Positions 8,347-16,187 of a stretch of DNA of 64,000 nt are shown piece after piece. This stretch comes from Mariprofundus sp. NF (lineage in GTDB: Bacteria; Pseudomonadota; Zetaproteobacteria; Mariprofundales; Mariprofundaceae): contig NZ_VWNC01000001.1 in the NCBI RefSeq assembly GCF_013387455.1, positions 1 through 64,000 on the forward strand, in the 5' to 3' direction. How positions within the stretch are numbered: the stretch's first letter is position 1; every line of letters starts with the position of its first letter. The notes under the pieces were generated by a model. That model searched no databases. It saw only the letters and a list, made by a program, of their open reading frames with translations, and was not told the DNA's origin. The position numbers were made by a program, and so were the translations under genes.

Positions 8347-9393
8347 ATGACCGGTTCTCACTCCATTCGCTTGATTACTCAGGACGATAAAGAAATAAGC
8401 TTTGACTGCGGCGCAGATGAAAATCTGATTGATGCAGCAGCCAAGGCTGATATTACGCTGCCTGCGGTCTGCCATGAAGGAAACTGCGGTGCCTGTCACG
8501 GTCACTGCAGAAGTGGTGACTACGTACAGGAATCTCATAGTGCTGGGGCTCTCTCTGAACAGGATGAAGGGCATGGCGGCATTCTGATGTGCCGCACGCA
8601 TCCACGCGGTGATATGGTCGTAGAAGTCACTTCCGATCTATCCCACATCACCTCTGGTCCTGTACCTGAACCTGTTTGTGAAGTTCTGGCTGTCGATGAT
8701 ATGGGTGGCCAGGTTCGACGACTGCTACTTAAAGTTCTGCCTGATGAATCAGGTGTTGTTCACTCAGAATTTGAACCGGGTCAGTTTATGGAGCTTGAAG
8801 TTCCTGGCACGGATATTCGTCGTGCTTACTCGATCTCCAATGCGCCCAACTGGAGCGGTGAACTCGAGTTTATGATTCGTTTGCAGCCACATGGTAAATT
8901 CTCCAGCTGGCTTATCGATGGTGCCAAAGTTGGCGACAGACTGAACACTAAAGGCCCTGAAGGCAGTTTTCTGCTGCATCAGGCCGGTATCGCTCCCCGC
9001 CGTTTTGTTGCCGGAGGTACAGGTGTTGCCCCTATGCTCTCGATGTTGCGACAGATGGCGGAATTTCAGGAGACCCATGAATCACATCTCTATTTTGGTC
9101 TCACCACAGAAGCCGATCTGTTTGCTATCGATGAGATTGAAGAGCTGAAAGCTTCTGTGCCTAATCTCACTGCTGAAGTCTGTATCTGGAAACCGACGGC
9201 TGACTGGCAGGGTTTTACCGGCTCGCCAGTGGACGCATTCAAACGTGATCTGCAAGCCGATCTTGCCAAAGGTATTAAACCCGATGTCTATCTCTGTGGC
9301 CCTCCGGGACTGATTGATGCTGCTGAAGCTGCAGCTGACGAGCTTGGCTTGCCCTATAGCAGCCTGTTCAGTGAGCGCTTTCTGCCCGGCTAG
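8347..9393 (+). CDS. hcr: NADH oxidoreductase for Hcp, N-terminal ferredoxin type
   Basis: A 348-aa flavo-iron-sulfur reductase that probably passes electrons from NAD(P)H to Hcp. The N-terminal plant-type [2Fe-2S] domain has ligands C42, C47, C50 and C82. It is followed by an FAD domain (RAYSISN, 159-165) and an NAD-binding domain (GGTGVAPM, 223-230; a YLCGPPGL stretch near the end). This order matches methane/phenol monooxygenase reductases (MmoC type); E. coli Hcr has the ferredoxin at its C-terminus. The Hcr role is inferred from its place directly behind hcp. A generic oxygenase reductase cannot be excluded. Confidence 0.85.
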   Translation: MTGSHSIRLITQDDKEISFDCGADENLIDAAAKADITLPAVCHEGNCGACHGHCRSGDYVQESHSAGALSEQDEGHGGILMCRTHPRGDMVVEVTSDLSHITSGPVPEPVCEVLAVDDMGGQVRRLLLKVLPDESGVVHSEFEPGQFMELEVPGTDIRRAYSISNAPNWSGELEFMIRLQPHGKFSSWLIDGAKVGDRLNTKGPEGSFLLHQAGIAPRRFVAGGTGVAPMLSMLRQMAEFQETHESHLYFGLTTEADLFAIDEIEELKASVPNLTAEVCIWKPTADWQGFTGSPVDAFKRDLQADLAKGIKPDVYLCGPPGLIDAAEAAADELGLPYSSLFSERFLPG

Positions 9394-9519
9394 CCCGCAA
9401 TTGTGGTGGAGTGATCTTTCACCTGAATAATTAGCGGTTGTTCTCCCGATCCGATAATGACACTCTCTTCTCCTTTCACTGTGGGGGTGAATAAGAGTCT
9501 TCATTCGGGAGGGTGCTGT

Positions 9520-11103
9520 ATGCCCTATAACAAAAAACAGATTAGCGAAGAGCTGGCGATAAGCCATTTGGGTTTGAAGAACCTGGAAGATGTTTACTGG
9601 AATCTGCCAACACCACGTCTGTATGAACATGCGATCCGTAACCATGAAGGGCATGTGGCACACCGGGGTGCTCTGGTGGTACGCACCGGCCATTTCACTG
9701 GCCGCGCTGTAAAAGATAAGTTCATTGTTGATGAGCCATCAAGCCGGGACAAGGTGTGGTGGGGTGATTATACCAGCGCTTTTTCAGAGGAGCGTTTTGA
9801 TGCGCTCTATAAACGGGTTCAGCGTTATCTTGAGGGCCAACAGGTATATGTGGAAGACGCTCTTGTTGGTGCGGATTCCGGTTTTGAGAAGCAGATTCGT
9901 GTGATCACTCAGGATGCCTGGCACTCGCTGTTTGCGCGTATTATGTATGTGCGTCCGGGGGATTTGGGGCGTGATGTTGCCTATAAAGAGCCTGAGTTTA
10001 CTGTTATCCATGTGCCACATTTTCATGCCATGCCAAGTAGAGATGGCACCAACTCCGAAGCTTTTGTGATTCTGCATCTTGGCCGACGCATTGCTCTGAT
10101 TGGCGGCACCTCCTATGCCGGTGAGATCAAAACTTCGATCTTTACGATTATGAATTATCTGTTGCCTGATGAGGATGTGTTGCCTCTGCACGCCTCGGCG
10201 AATGTCGGTGAAGGTGGTGATGTGGCCATTTTCCTCGGCCTGGATGGAACAGGTAAAACAACACTCTCTTCCGACCCTTCACGCAGGCTGATCGGTGATG
10301 ATGAGCATGGCTGGAGCCAAAATCATGTTTTTAATTTCGAGGGCGGTTGTTACGCCAGAATCGGAAATCTGTCGGCTGAGAAAGAGCCGATGGTCTATGA
10401 GGCGACACAACGCTTTGGCACGCTGATTGAGAATGTGGGGCTTGATACTCATAGTCGCAGACTCGATTTCGAGGATACCAGTCTGACTGAGAATATCCGT
10501 GCAGCTTACCCGATTGAGGCGATTCCTGATGCCATCTGGCCCGGTGTTGCCGCGCAACCATCAAATATGGTACTGCTCTCTGCTGATGCCTTCGGTGTGT
10601 TGCCTGCCATTGCCAAGTTGTCGCCTGAACAGGCGATGTATTACTTTCTGCTCGGTTATTCGACCAATATCCCCGGCATCGAGGAGGATGTGAAAGAGCC
10701 TGAAGCGACCTTCAGCCCCTGTTTCGGCGCGCCATTTCTGGCTCAGAATCCTTCTGTCTATGCCAACATGCTGGGTGAGAAAATACGCAGTGGTAATGTG
10801 CAGTGCTGGCTGCTCAATACCGGCTGGAGTGGTGGTGATTGCACCAATGGTGCACGCATGGATATCGAGCTTACACGCACCTTGCTTAGCGCAGCCCTCT
10901 CCGGAGCACTCAGTGATATCAAATATCAGCGCCATCCGATTTTCGGCTTGCAGATGCCGGAGACACTCGACCCGATCACCACATGGTCTGACCCCAAGCA
11001 TTACATGGAGAATGCCGAGAAGCTTGCCATCAGCATCAAGGAGGCCATGGCCCAGTTTAAGGGGCAGGTTCCTGATGAGGTGTTTGCTGCCGGCCCTCGA
11101 TAA
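9520..11103 (+). CDS. pckA: Phosphoenolpyruvate carboxykinase (ATP)
   Basis: Catalyses oxaloacetate + ATP to PEP + CO2 + ADP, the first committed gluconeogenic step. The protein is 527 aa when begun at the ATG at 9520, which is preceded by GGGAGGG; an in-frame start 21 codons upstream has no such site. The P-loop (kinase-1a) reads GLDGTGKTT at 240-248, with Asp where most family members have Ser (GLSGTGKTT). The metal and nucleotide segment (RRLIGDDEHGW) and the WxGxGxxxG-like NTGWSGG segment are present. The 126-bp leader contains a GATAAT at 9453-9458 but no convincing -35 box. The neighbouring hcr and cupin genes show no metabolic link. Confidence 0.96.
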   Translation: MPYNKKQISEELAISHLGLKNLEDVYWNLPTPRLYEHAIRNHEGHVAHRGALVVRTGHFTGRAVKDKFIVDEPSSRDKVWWGDYTSAFSEERFDALYKRVQRYLEGQQVYVEDALVGADSGFEKQIRVITQDAWHSLFARIMYVRPGDLGRDVAYKEPEFTVIHVPHFHAMPSRDGTNSEAFVILHLGRRIALIGGTSYAGEIKTSIFTIMNYLLPDEDVLPLHASANVGEGGDVAIFLGLDGTGKTTLSSDPSRRLIGDDEHGWSQNHVFNFEGGCYARIGNLSAEKEPMVYEATQRFGTLIENVGLDTHSRRLDFEDTSLTENIRAAYPIEAIPDAIWPGVAAQPSNMVLLSADAFGVLPAIAKLSPEQAMYYFLLGYSTNIPGIEEDVKEPEATFSPCFGAPFLAQNPSVYANMLGEKIRSGNVQCWLLNTGWSGGDCTNGARMDIELTRTLLSAALSGALSDIKYQRHPIFGLQMPETLDPITTWSDPKHYMENAEKLAISIKEAMAQFKGQVPDEVFAAGPR

Positions 11104-11138
11104 GGGTGGATTGATATACAAATAGCAGCGGATCATGA

Positions 11139-12266
11139 ATGATTCGCGCTATGCGATATGTTACTGATGAACAACAGATAGACTCTTTAGAGAAGCAGCA
11201 GTGGTTGCCGCTATTGCGGCGCGGTTTTCAGCTTGGCTGGGTGAGTCAGGGTGAGTGCCCTGATATGCCGACTGCCGATATGACCGCAAGGCGCTGGTCA
11301 AACGATCAGGCTGTTTTGCTGCCGGGCATCATCGATGTCACTGCGTGGAAGTCCGAGATCGATGCCGCACACAAGCTGATGGAAGCTACGCTTGATGCGG
11401 ATGAGGTATCTTCACTGCTGGAGCAGCCGCCATACAGCACTCGCCTATCTCCGCTTTTTCCTTTGGTTGCATCTTCACTTGAAGAGCATGATGAGCAGGG
11501 CATTGAGAAGGTCTATTTCGATGCTGAAGAGGGTGAAGAACTTCTGGCTGAGAGCCTCTGGTGCAAAGCGTCATGGTTATCTTTTATCGAAGAGGATGCC
11601 TCACTGCGCTTCCGTTTCTCATTTGGTATGGAGTGCATGGAAGATGTGGCTGCCGATCCTGAGCGTCAGCTCTGGGCAGGCAAACTTTGTGATACGATCT
11701 TTCCCGAATCAAAATCTATCACAGAGAATGAAGTGATTTTGCCGCTGCTGGAGAAGATCGTTGGTGGTGAACCGGCGTTTGTAGAGCGAATCGTCTATTT
11801 TAATGCCCCCAATGGTGGTGCGCAGATGCACCACGATGTTGAACGCGGCCATGATGGTGTGGTTTTTGCACAGCTTTCGGGAAGCACCTTCTGGCTAGCA
11901 CTCTCCAAGCCTGAACTGATCGATTCGCTGATCGATTTCATTACAGATCCGAACAACAGCAGTGAGATCACCCGCCTGCTGCCTGAATCTGCAGATCGTC
12001 TGCAGCTGGCCGAGCTATTAAGTGATCGCGCAGGGCTGGCTGCTTATATGGATGAGTTTGATCATGAACTGGTTGAAGCGGTGATGGATCGTTCGGCTCT
12101 GTTTACCGCCTATCTGGTTGCCAAGGGTTATGCTTATATCCTGAATGCCGGAGATGTACTGCTGATGCCACAGCGGGATCTTGATAACTGCGTATGGCAC
12201 GCAGTGACTTGTCTCGGGGATGAACCGGGCGAAGCGCTCTCATTCGCAGTGCGCGCGAACAAATAA
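11139..12266 (+). CDS. JmjC/cupin-8-type Fe(II) oxygenase-like protein
   Basis: A 375-aa cytoplasmic protein whose central part fits a JmjC-like cupin. H231 and D233 (in MHHDVERGHDG) would form the HxD metal pair, followed by a QLSGSTFWLALSKP strand like the JmjC Q-x-x-G-x-K-x-W stretch, and H354 (GDVLLMP then CVWHAV) would be the distal histidine. These are the expected ligands of a 2-oxoglutarate-dependent iron oxygenase. The substrate is unknown; related proteins hydroxylate ribosomal or other proteins, but this one is not clearly RoxA (YcfD). It follows pckA by 35 bp on the same strand and may be co-transcribed. Confidence 0.65.
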   Translation: MIRAMRYVTDEQQIDSLEKQQWLPLLRRGFQLGWVSQGECPDMPTADMTARRWSNDQAVLLPGIIDVTAWKSEIDAAHKLMEATLDADEVSSLLEQPPYSTRLSPLFPLVASSLEEHDEQGIEKVYFDAEEGEELLAESLWCKASWLSFIEEDASLRFRFSFGMECMEDVAADPERQLWAGKLCDTIFPESKSITENEVILPLLEKIVGGEPAFVERIVYFNAPNGGAQMHHDVERGHDGVVFAQLSGSTFWLALSKPELIDSLIDFITDPNNSSEITRLLPESADRLQLAELLSDRAGLAAYMDEFDHELVEAVMDRSALFTAYLVAKGYAYILNAGDVLLMPQRDLDNCVWHAVTCLGDEPGEALSFAVRANK

Positions 12267-12267
12267 G

Positions 12268-12480
12268 CAGGAGAGCCGTTTGGACGACCAACAGGTCGCC
12301 CGCAGGGTGAGGAGCATTGGATGGCCCGAATCACAAAAAGGCAGGAGAGCCGTTTGGACGACCAACAGGTCGCCCGCAGGGTGAGGACCATTGGATGGCC
12401 CGAATCACAAAAAGGCAGGAGAGCCGTTTGGACGACCAACAGGTCGCCCGCAGGGTGAGGACCATGGATGGTCCGAATCA
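12268..12480. repeat. Three tandem 74-bp direct repeats
   Basis: Units start at 12268, 12342 and 12416, the first two 74 bp long and the third slightly shorter and cut at its end. They are nearly identical (an ATTGG/ATGG difference and a few substitutions). Each contains the small palindrome CGACC-AACA-GGTCG followed by CGCAGGGTGAGGA. Because 74 is not a multiple of 3, they do not encode a repeating peptide in one frame. They start 2 bp after the stop of the cupin gene and end just before the terminator. There are no spacers, so this is not a CRISPR array. Confidence 0.95.
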
Positions 12481-12501
12481 ATAACGGAAAATAACAAGCG
12501 C

Positions 12502-12533
12502 AAAAAAAGGGGCGGTGATTACCGCCCCTTTTT
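12502..12533. terminator. Bidirectional terminator between convergent genes
   Basis: A 13-bp perfect stem (AAAAAGGGGCGGT / ACCGCCCCTTTTT) with a GATT loop, having a T run on each strand. It serves both the pckA-side transcript and the convergent mscS gene. Confidence 0.93.
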
Positions 12534-12551
12534 CTATCTGACAGTTCAGAC

Positions 12552-13370
12552 TTATTCAGGCTTGTTTAAATGAACATCCATCTGTGGGTAAGGGATGGAG
12601 ATGCCATTGTCATCAAAGGCGATCTTGATCTTTTCGTTGAGGTCAAAGTAAACACCCCAGTAATCAGCTGATTGAACCCATGGGCGGACATTAAAGTTGA
12701 CACTGGAGTCAGCCAGTTCACCCACAGCAATCAGCGGCGCAGGATCTTTCAGGATACGCTCATCGGCATCAATAATGCCCTGCATAATCTCTTTGGCTTT
12801 GCGGATATCATCATCATAACCGATACCGAACACCATATCGATACGACGGGTTGGACGGGCGGAGTTGTTGGTGATGGTGCCGCTATAGATAGCGCCGTTA
12901 GGCACGATGATTTCGCGGTTATCACCTGTTTTGAAACGAGTGCTGAAGATACCGATCTCTTCAACAACACCGGTTGCACCGCCAGCTTCAATAAAGTGAC
13001 CCACCTTGAACGGGCGGAAGACAATCAGCAGTACGCCTGCGGCAAAGTTCTGCAGCGAACCCTGCAGTGCCAGACCGACAGCCAGACCTGCAGCACCAAT
13101 CAGAGCGATGAATGAGGTGGTATCAACACCAAGCTGATCCAGTGAGGCGATAATGATGAACAGCAACAGCAACGCATTGAGAATCGAGTGGACAAAGCTG
13201 ACCAGCATCGGATCCATGCCGGCTTTGTTGAGCATTTTATCAACAACATTAAGTAGCGCTTTGGCAATCCAGCGACCAACGATAAAGATCGCCAGAGCCA
13301 TGACAATATTGATGCCCCAAGGAATAGCGTAGAGATCAATGAACTCCTGGATATTTGATGTTTCAGGCAT
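12552..13370 (-). CDS. mscS: Small-conductance mechanosensitive channel
   Basis: A 272-aa inner-membrane channel that opens under membrane tension to release solutes during hypo-osmotic shock. Three transmembrane helices are followed by the beta domain. The pore helix TM3 has the small-residue pattern of MscS (LIGAAGLAVGLALQGSLQNF), followed by RPFKVGHFIE and the IVPNGAI segment. The start is the ATG at 13370, preceded by GGAGG with a 5-nt spacer; an upstream TTG at 13382 contains that Shine-Dalgarno and is unlikely. A perfect Crp-type palindrome lies about 160 bp upstream. Confidence 0.95.
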   Translation of the reverse strand: MPETSNIQEFIDLYAIPWGINIVMALAIFIVGRWIAKALLNVVDKMLNKAGMDPMLVSFVHSILNALLLLFIIIASLDQLGVDTTSFIALIGAAGLAVGLALQGSLQNFAAGVLLIVFRPFKVGHFIEAGGATGVVEEIGIFSTRFKTGDNREIIVPNGAIYSGTITNNSARPTRRIDMVFGIGYDDDIRKAKEIMQGIIDADERILKDPAPLIAVGELADSSVNFNVRPWVQSADYWGVYFDLNEKIKIAFDDNGISIPYPQMDVHLNKPE

Positions 13371-13531
13371 GAGTGCCTCCAAAATAAGAGATAAAAAAGG
13401 GATATTCTCCCCTTCAGCTGCGCAATATTACATATTAACCGCTAACTACAACAGTAATCGTAGTCGAAATGGTTGTAAAAGTAACAGCTGCTTAGCTGGG
13501 GCGCATTCTCATGCGCTAGCCGGAAAAGGCG

Positions 13532-13547
13532 TGTGAACTATTTCACA
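13532..13547. promoter_or_regulatory. Perfect Crp-type palindrome (TGTGA-N6-TCACA)
   Basis: TGTGA at 13532-13536 and TCACA at 13543-13547 are separated by exactly 6 bp, the E. coli CRP consensus. It lies in the 227-bp region between mscS and the short-chain dehydrogenase gene, upstream of mscS on the minus strand. The rest of that region holds a GCGCAT/ATGCGC hairpin at 13501-13516 and no gene. Confidence 0.5.
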
Positions 13548-13597
13548 TATCCGGGCATCTGTTTTCAAAGGCGTCGCACAGGGTGATCAGGAGGAGG

Positions 13598-14266
13598 TTA
13601 ATACGGCACAATCTGGGCATCAAATGCTACAAACTCGCCCGCAGCAAAATCGCGTGCATCTGAAATAACATCGGTCATACCAGCCACAGAGGTCGCAACA
13701 TCGATCAGGCCGCTATTGTGGGTCATATCTGTCGCCACCCAGCCCGGATGCAGGGTAATAACATGCACACCATGGGGTGCCAGATCGACAGCCATCGATT
13801 TGGAAACGATCACCAGTCCGGCTTTAGCAGCGCGGTAGGCGTAGGTGCCGCCACTGCTGTTGTCACTTGTAGAGCCCATCTTTGAGCTGAGATTGGCAAT
13901 CACCCCTTGTGCTACAATCACCCTGTCGGCCAGCAGTTGTACCACCCTAAGTGGTCCGACACAGTCGATATTAAATACCTCCAGCATCGCCTTGCCGGTT
14001 ACTTTATTCAGTGACTGCCCATCCTTGCCAGGGCCGTAGATACCGGCGTTATTAATGAGTAGGTCAATCGATTCCGGCAGTTCGCCCTGCGGATGTTCAT
14101 CACTGCCTACATCCCAACGGACGGTATGCAGTCTCTCCGACGCTATACTGGCAAGTTCACCCGCATCCGAGCGATAACAGGCCCAGACAGATGCACTCTG
14201 TTGCAGATAATGTTTTACAAAACCGAGCCCTAAGCCTCGATTTGCACCGGTAATCACGACGTTCAT
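13598..14266 (-). CDS. Short-chain dehydrogenase/reductase
   Basis: A 222-aa classical SDR-fold NAD(P)-dependent oxidoreductase. The nucleotide motif TGANRGLG is at 6-13, NNAG at 72-75, the catalytic serine at 127-128 and Y144-x3-K148 as the active pair. The closing part (LHPGWVATDM) is typical of the CsgA/C-factor-like subgroup. Substrate unknown. It is divergent from the NusG-domain-II gene, with 48 bp between start codons. Confidence 0.92.
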   Translation of the reverse strand: MNVVITGANRGLGLGFVKHYLQQSASVWACYRSDAGELASIASERLHTVRWDVGSDEHPQGELPESIDLLINNAGIYGPGKDGQSLNKVTGKAMLEVFNIDCVGPLRVVQLLADRVIVAQGVIANLSSKMGSTSDNSSGGTYAYRAAKAGLVIVSKSMAVDLAPHGVHVITLHPGWVATDMTHNSGLIDVATSVAGMTDVISDARDFAAGEFVAFDAQIVPY

Positions 14267-14314
14267 GTGCCCTCCATTGGATTCATGTGCTACTGAACTG
14301 CTACCATAGGGCCC

Positions 14315-14749
14315 ATGGTCGATTCAGTGAAGCCCCATATCTCGCATAAGAGTTTTCTGACCCTGCTCAAGGGAACTCTGGCAGACCGCATCCTGCTTGC
14401 CGTCTCACTGGCAGCTATTGCTGCGGCATGGATAATCGTGCAGGCGGTAGTGGCATCCGGGCCGGCCGTTGCCGAGGTTTATCACGGTAAGGTGCTGCTT
14501 GCCACCTATCCGCTGCCACTGGCAGGCGAGCCAGCCAAATCTTTTCAAATTGAGGGTGAATTGGGCACCTCAGAAATCCTGCTTGATGCAGATGGTGTGC
14601 GCATGCTCTCATCCCCCTGTTCGGCTCAGCGCTGTGTCTACTCCGGCGCCCATCGCCACGCCGGAGATATGATCGCCTGTGTACCCAACAGGATTCTGAT
14701 CACCATCCGCGGCAGTGCGACATCCCGTTTCGATGCTATTGTTGAGTAA
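14315..14749 (+). CDS. NusG domain II-containing membrane-anchored protein
   Basis: A 144-aa protein with one transmembrane segment (about 24-48) and a periplasmic NusG domain II-like fold. The family cysteine pattern is present: SPC (C102), C107 and a later ACVPNR (C122). Such proteins are regularly paired with Gx transporters and sometimes with FMN-transfer genes; their biochemical role is not established. It heads the plus-strand operon of Gx transporter, TonB-like, mutY and ggt genes. Confidence 0.82.
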   Translation: MVDSVKPHISHKSFLTLLKGTLADRILLAVSLAAIAAAWIIVQAVVASGPAVAEVYHGKVLLATYPLPLAGEPAKSFQIEGELGTSEILLDADGVRMLSSPCSAQRCVYSGAHRHAGDMIACVPNRILITIRGSATSRFDAIVE

Positions 14750-14752
14750 ACT

Positions 14753-15289
14753 GTGAGTCAGGAGATAATTCGCCCGCCTCTGGCTGAGCTGCAGCAGAAA
14801 GCAAACTGGCTGGCACTGCTGCTGCTGGCGGTTGGTCTGCACGTGTTTGAAGCGGCACTGCCCAGCCTTGGCCCATGGTTTAAACCGGGACTGGCCAATC
14901 TGGTCACACTGCTGGCACTGATCTGGTTGGGGCCAAGGGCGGCGCTACTGCTGGCAATCGGCAGGGTAGTCGTCGGAAGTTTCTTTATCGGCACACTGTT
15001 TACACCGACCTTTGTCATCAGTATGGCCGGAGCGCTTGTAGCAGCAGTTGTCATGCTTGCCGCATGGCGTTCGATTCCCGGCATCAGTCTGGTCGGTGTA
15101 AGTCTGCTCGGAGCACTGGCCCATATGGTCGCCCAGTTTGTGACAGTGGAGACACTCTTTATTCAGCAGAGCCTGCTCTATTTTGCGCTGCCACCACTGC
15201 TGCTGCTCTCTACGATTACCGGCTGGCTAAATGGTGTGCTGGCAGGGTATATTGCGGCGAGACTTGAGTTCCCTAATGAAAAAAATTGA
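14753..15289 (+). CDS. Gx transporter family protein (HepS component I-like)
   Basis: A 178-aa very hydrophobic protein with five or six predicted membrane helices, including a PWFKPGLANLVTLLALIW stretch typical of the family once annotated as heptaprenyl diphosphate synthase component I and now regarded as an ECF/S-component-like transporter. It starts at GTG 14753, 4 bp after the NusG-domain-II stop. The pairing with that gene is conserved in many bacteria. Substrate unknown; flavin or isoprenoid transport has been suggested for relatives. Confidence 0.82.
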   Translation: MSQEIIRPPLAELQQKANWLALLLLAVGLHVFEAALPSLGPWFKPGLANLVTLLALIWLGPRAALLLAIGRVVVGSFFIGTLFTPTFVISMAGALVAAVVMLAAWRSIPGISLVGVSLLGALAHMVAQFVTVETLFIQQSLLYFALPPLLLLSTITGWLNGVLAGYIAARLEFPNEKN

Positions 15290-16187
15290 CCTGAATTCAC
15301 AGCAGCGCCGCATTGGCAGCGCATTCATTGCTTCGATCGCCCTGCATATGCTGCTGGTGGTGATGATCGACTATGCCGATGAGAACAGGGCACTCCCGAA
15401 AAAAGATACGCCGAAGATTATGGATGTAGTGCTTCTCGATGATAAGAAGTCACTGTCCAAAAAAGCTCCGAAAGATGCCCGCACCATGTCCAATCGCAGT
15501 GCCACCGGTGGTAGCAGCAAAGCTGAGGACAATGTTACCCGTCAGGCCAAGGCACCGGTGACAGGCCAGCAGCAACCGCAGCGGCCAACTCCGCCGAGCC
15601 AACCGAAAACGCCACCTCCGATCAGTCTGGAGAGTCGTACCCGCATGATGGCTAAGCGTGGCGCTTTTCCCGATAGCAGCCAGCTTAAGAAGCAGAAGAA
15701 GATAGAGAAGAGTAAGAAGCCCGCCAAAAAAGAATCGAAAGTGCCGCTCCCTAATCTGATGCCATCGGCGATGGCGCTGTCACAGCTCTCCCGTGATTTT
15801 GAGCGCGAGCGGCGCATGAAGCAGAAGCTAAGCAAAGAGGCTGATATTCCGATCAATACCCGTCAGGCCAAGTATGCTCCGTATGCGCAGGCTCTGGTGC
15901 GTGCTCTTGAGGAGCAGTGGCGACCCGGGCAGGCGAACTATGACCAGTATCCGCAGGACGCGCGCCGCGCCCTGATGAAACTGACCATTGAGAGAGATGG
16001 TAATCTGGTCGGTGTAGAGATTCTCAATCCGAGTCCGATTCCGCAGATTAACAATAGTGCGGTTGAAGCGATCAATGCTGCGGCCCCGTTTAAGGTGCTG
16101 CCATCATCGTGGGGTCTGGACCGGGTCAGTTTTTATCTCACCTTTGAGGTGGTTGAGGATAGGTTTGTTTTCCGACCGGCCAGGTAA
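15276..16187 (+). CDS. TonB/TolA-like energy transducer
   Basis: A 303-aa protein with an N-terminal membrane anchor (about 14-31), a Lys/Pro/Gln-rich periplasmic stretch (QQPQRPTPPSQPKTPPP, then KKQKKIEKSKKPAKK) and a C-terminal TonB/TolA-type domain (MKLTIERDGNLVGVEIL then NNSAVEAINAAAPFKVLP). It would link an ExbBD- or TolQR-type motor to outer-membrane partners; no motor genes are in this window. I chose the ATG at 15276, which overlaps the Gx transporter by 14 nt; a longer reading from 15231 would overlap much more. Confidence 0.85.
   Translation: MKKIDLNSQQRRIGSAFIASIALHMLLVVMIDYADENRALPKKDTPKIMDVVLLDDKKSLSKKAPKDARTMSNRSATGGSSKAEDNVTRQAKAPVTGQQQPQRPTPPSQPKTPPPISLESRTRMMAKRGAFPDSSQLKKQKKIEKSKKPAKKESKVPLPNLMPSAMALSQLSRDFERERRMKQKLSKEADIPINTRQAKYAPYAQALVRALEEQWRPGQANYDQYPQDARRALMKLTIERDGNLVGVEILNPSPIPQINNSAVEAINAAAPFKVLPSSWGLDRVSFYLTFEVVEDRFVFRPAR

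Noticed and set aside
12268-12480. CRISPR array
   Set aside because: The 74-bp units are directly adjacent with no unique spacers, and no cas genes are present.
12134-12573. Open frames in and around the 74-bp repeats on both strands
   Set aside because: Their open state comes from the repeat itself; 74 bp shifts the frame each unit, and the peptides are low-complexity without start signals.
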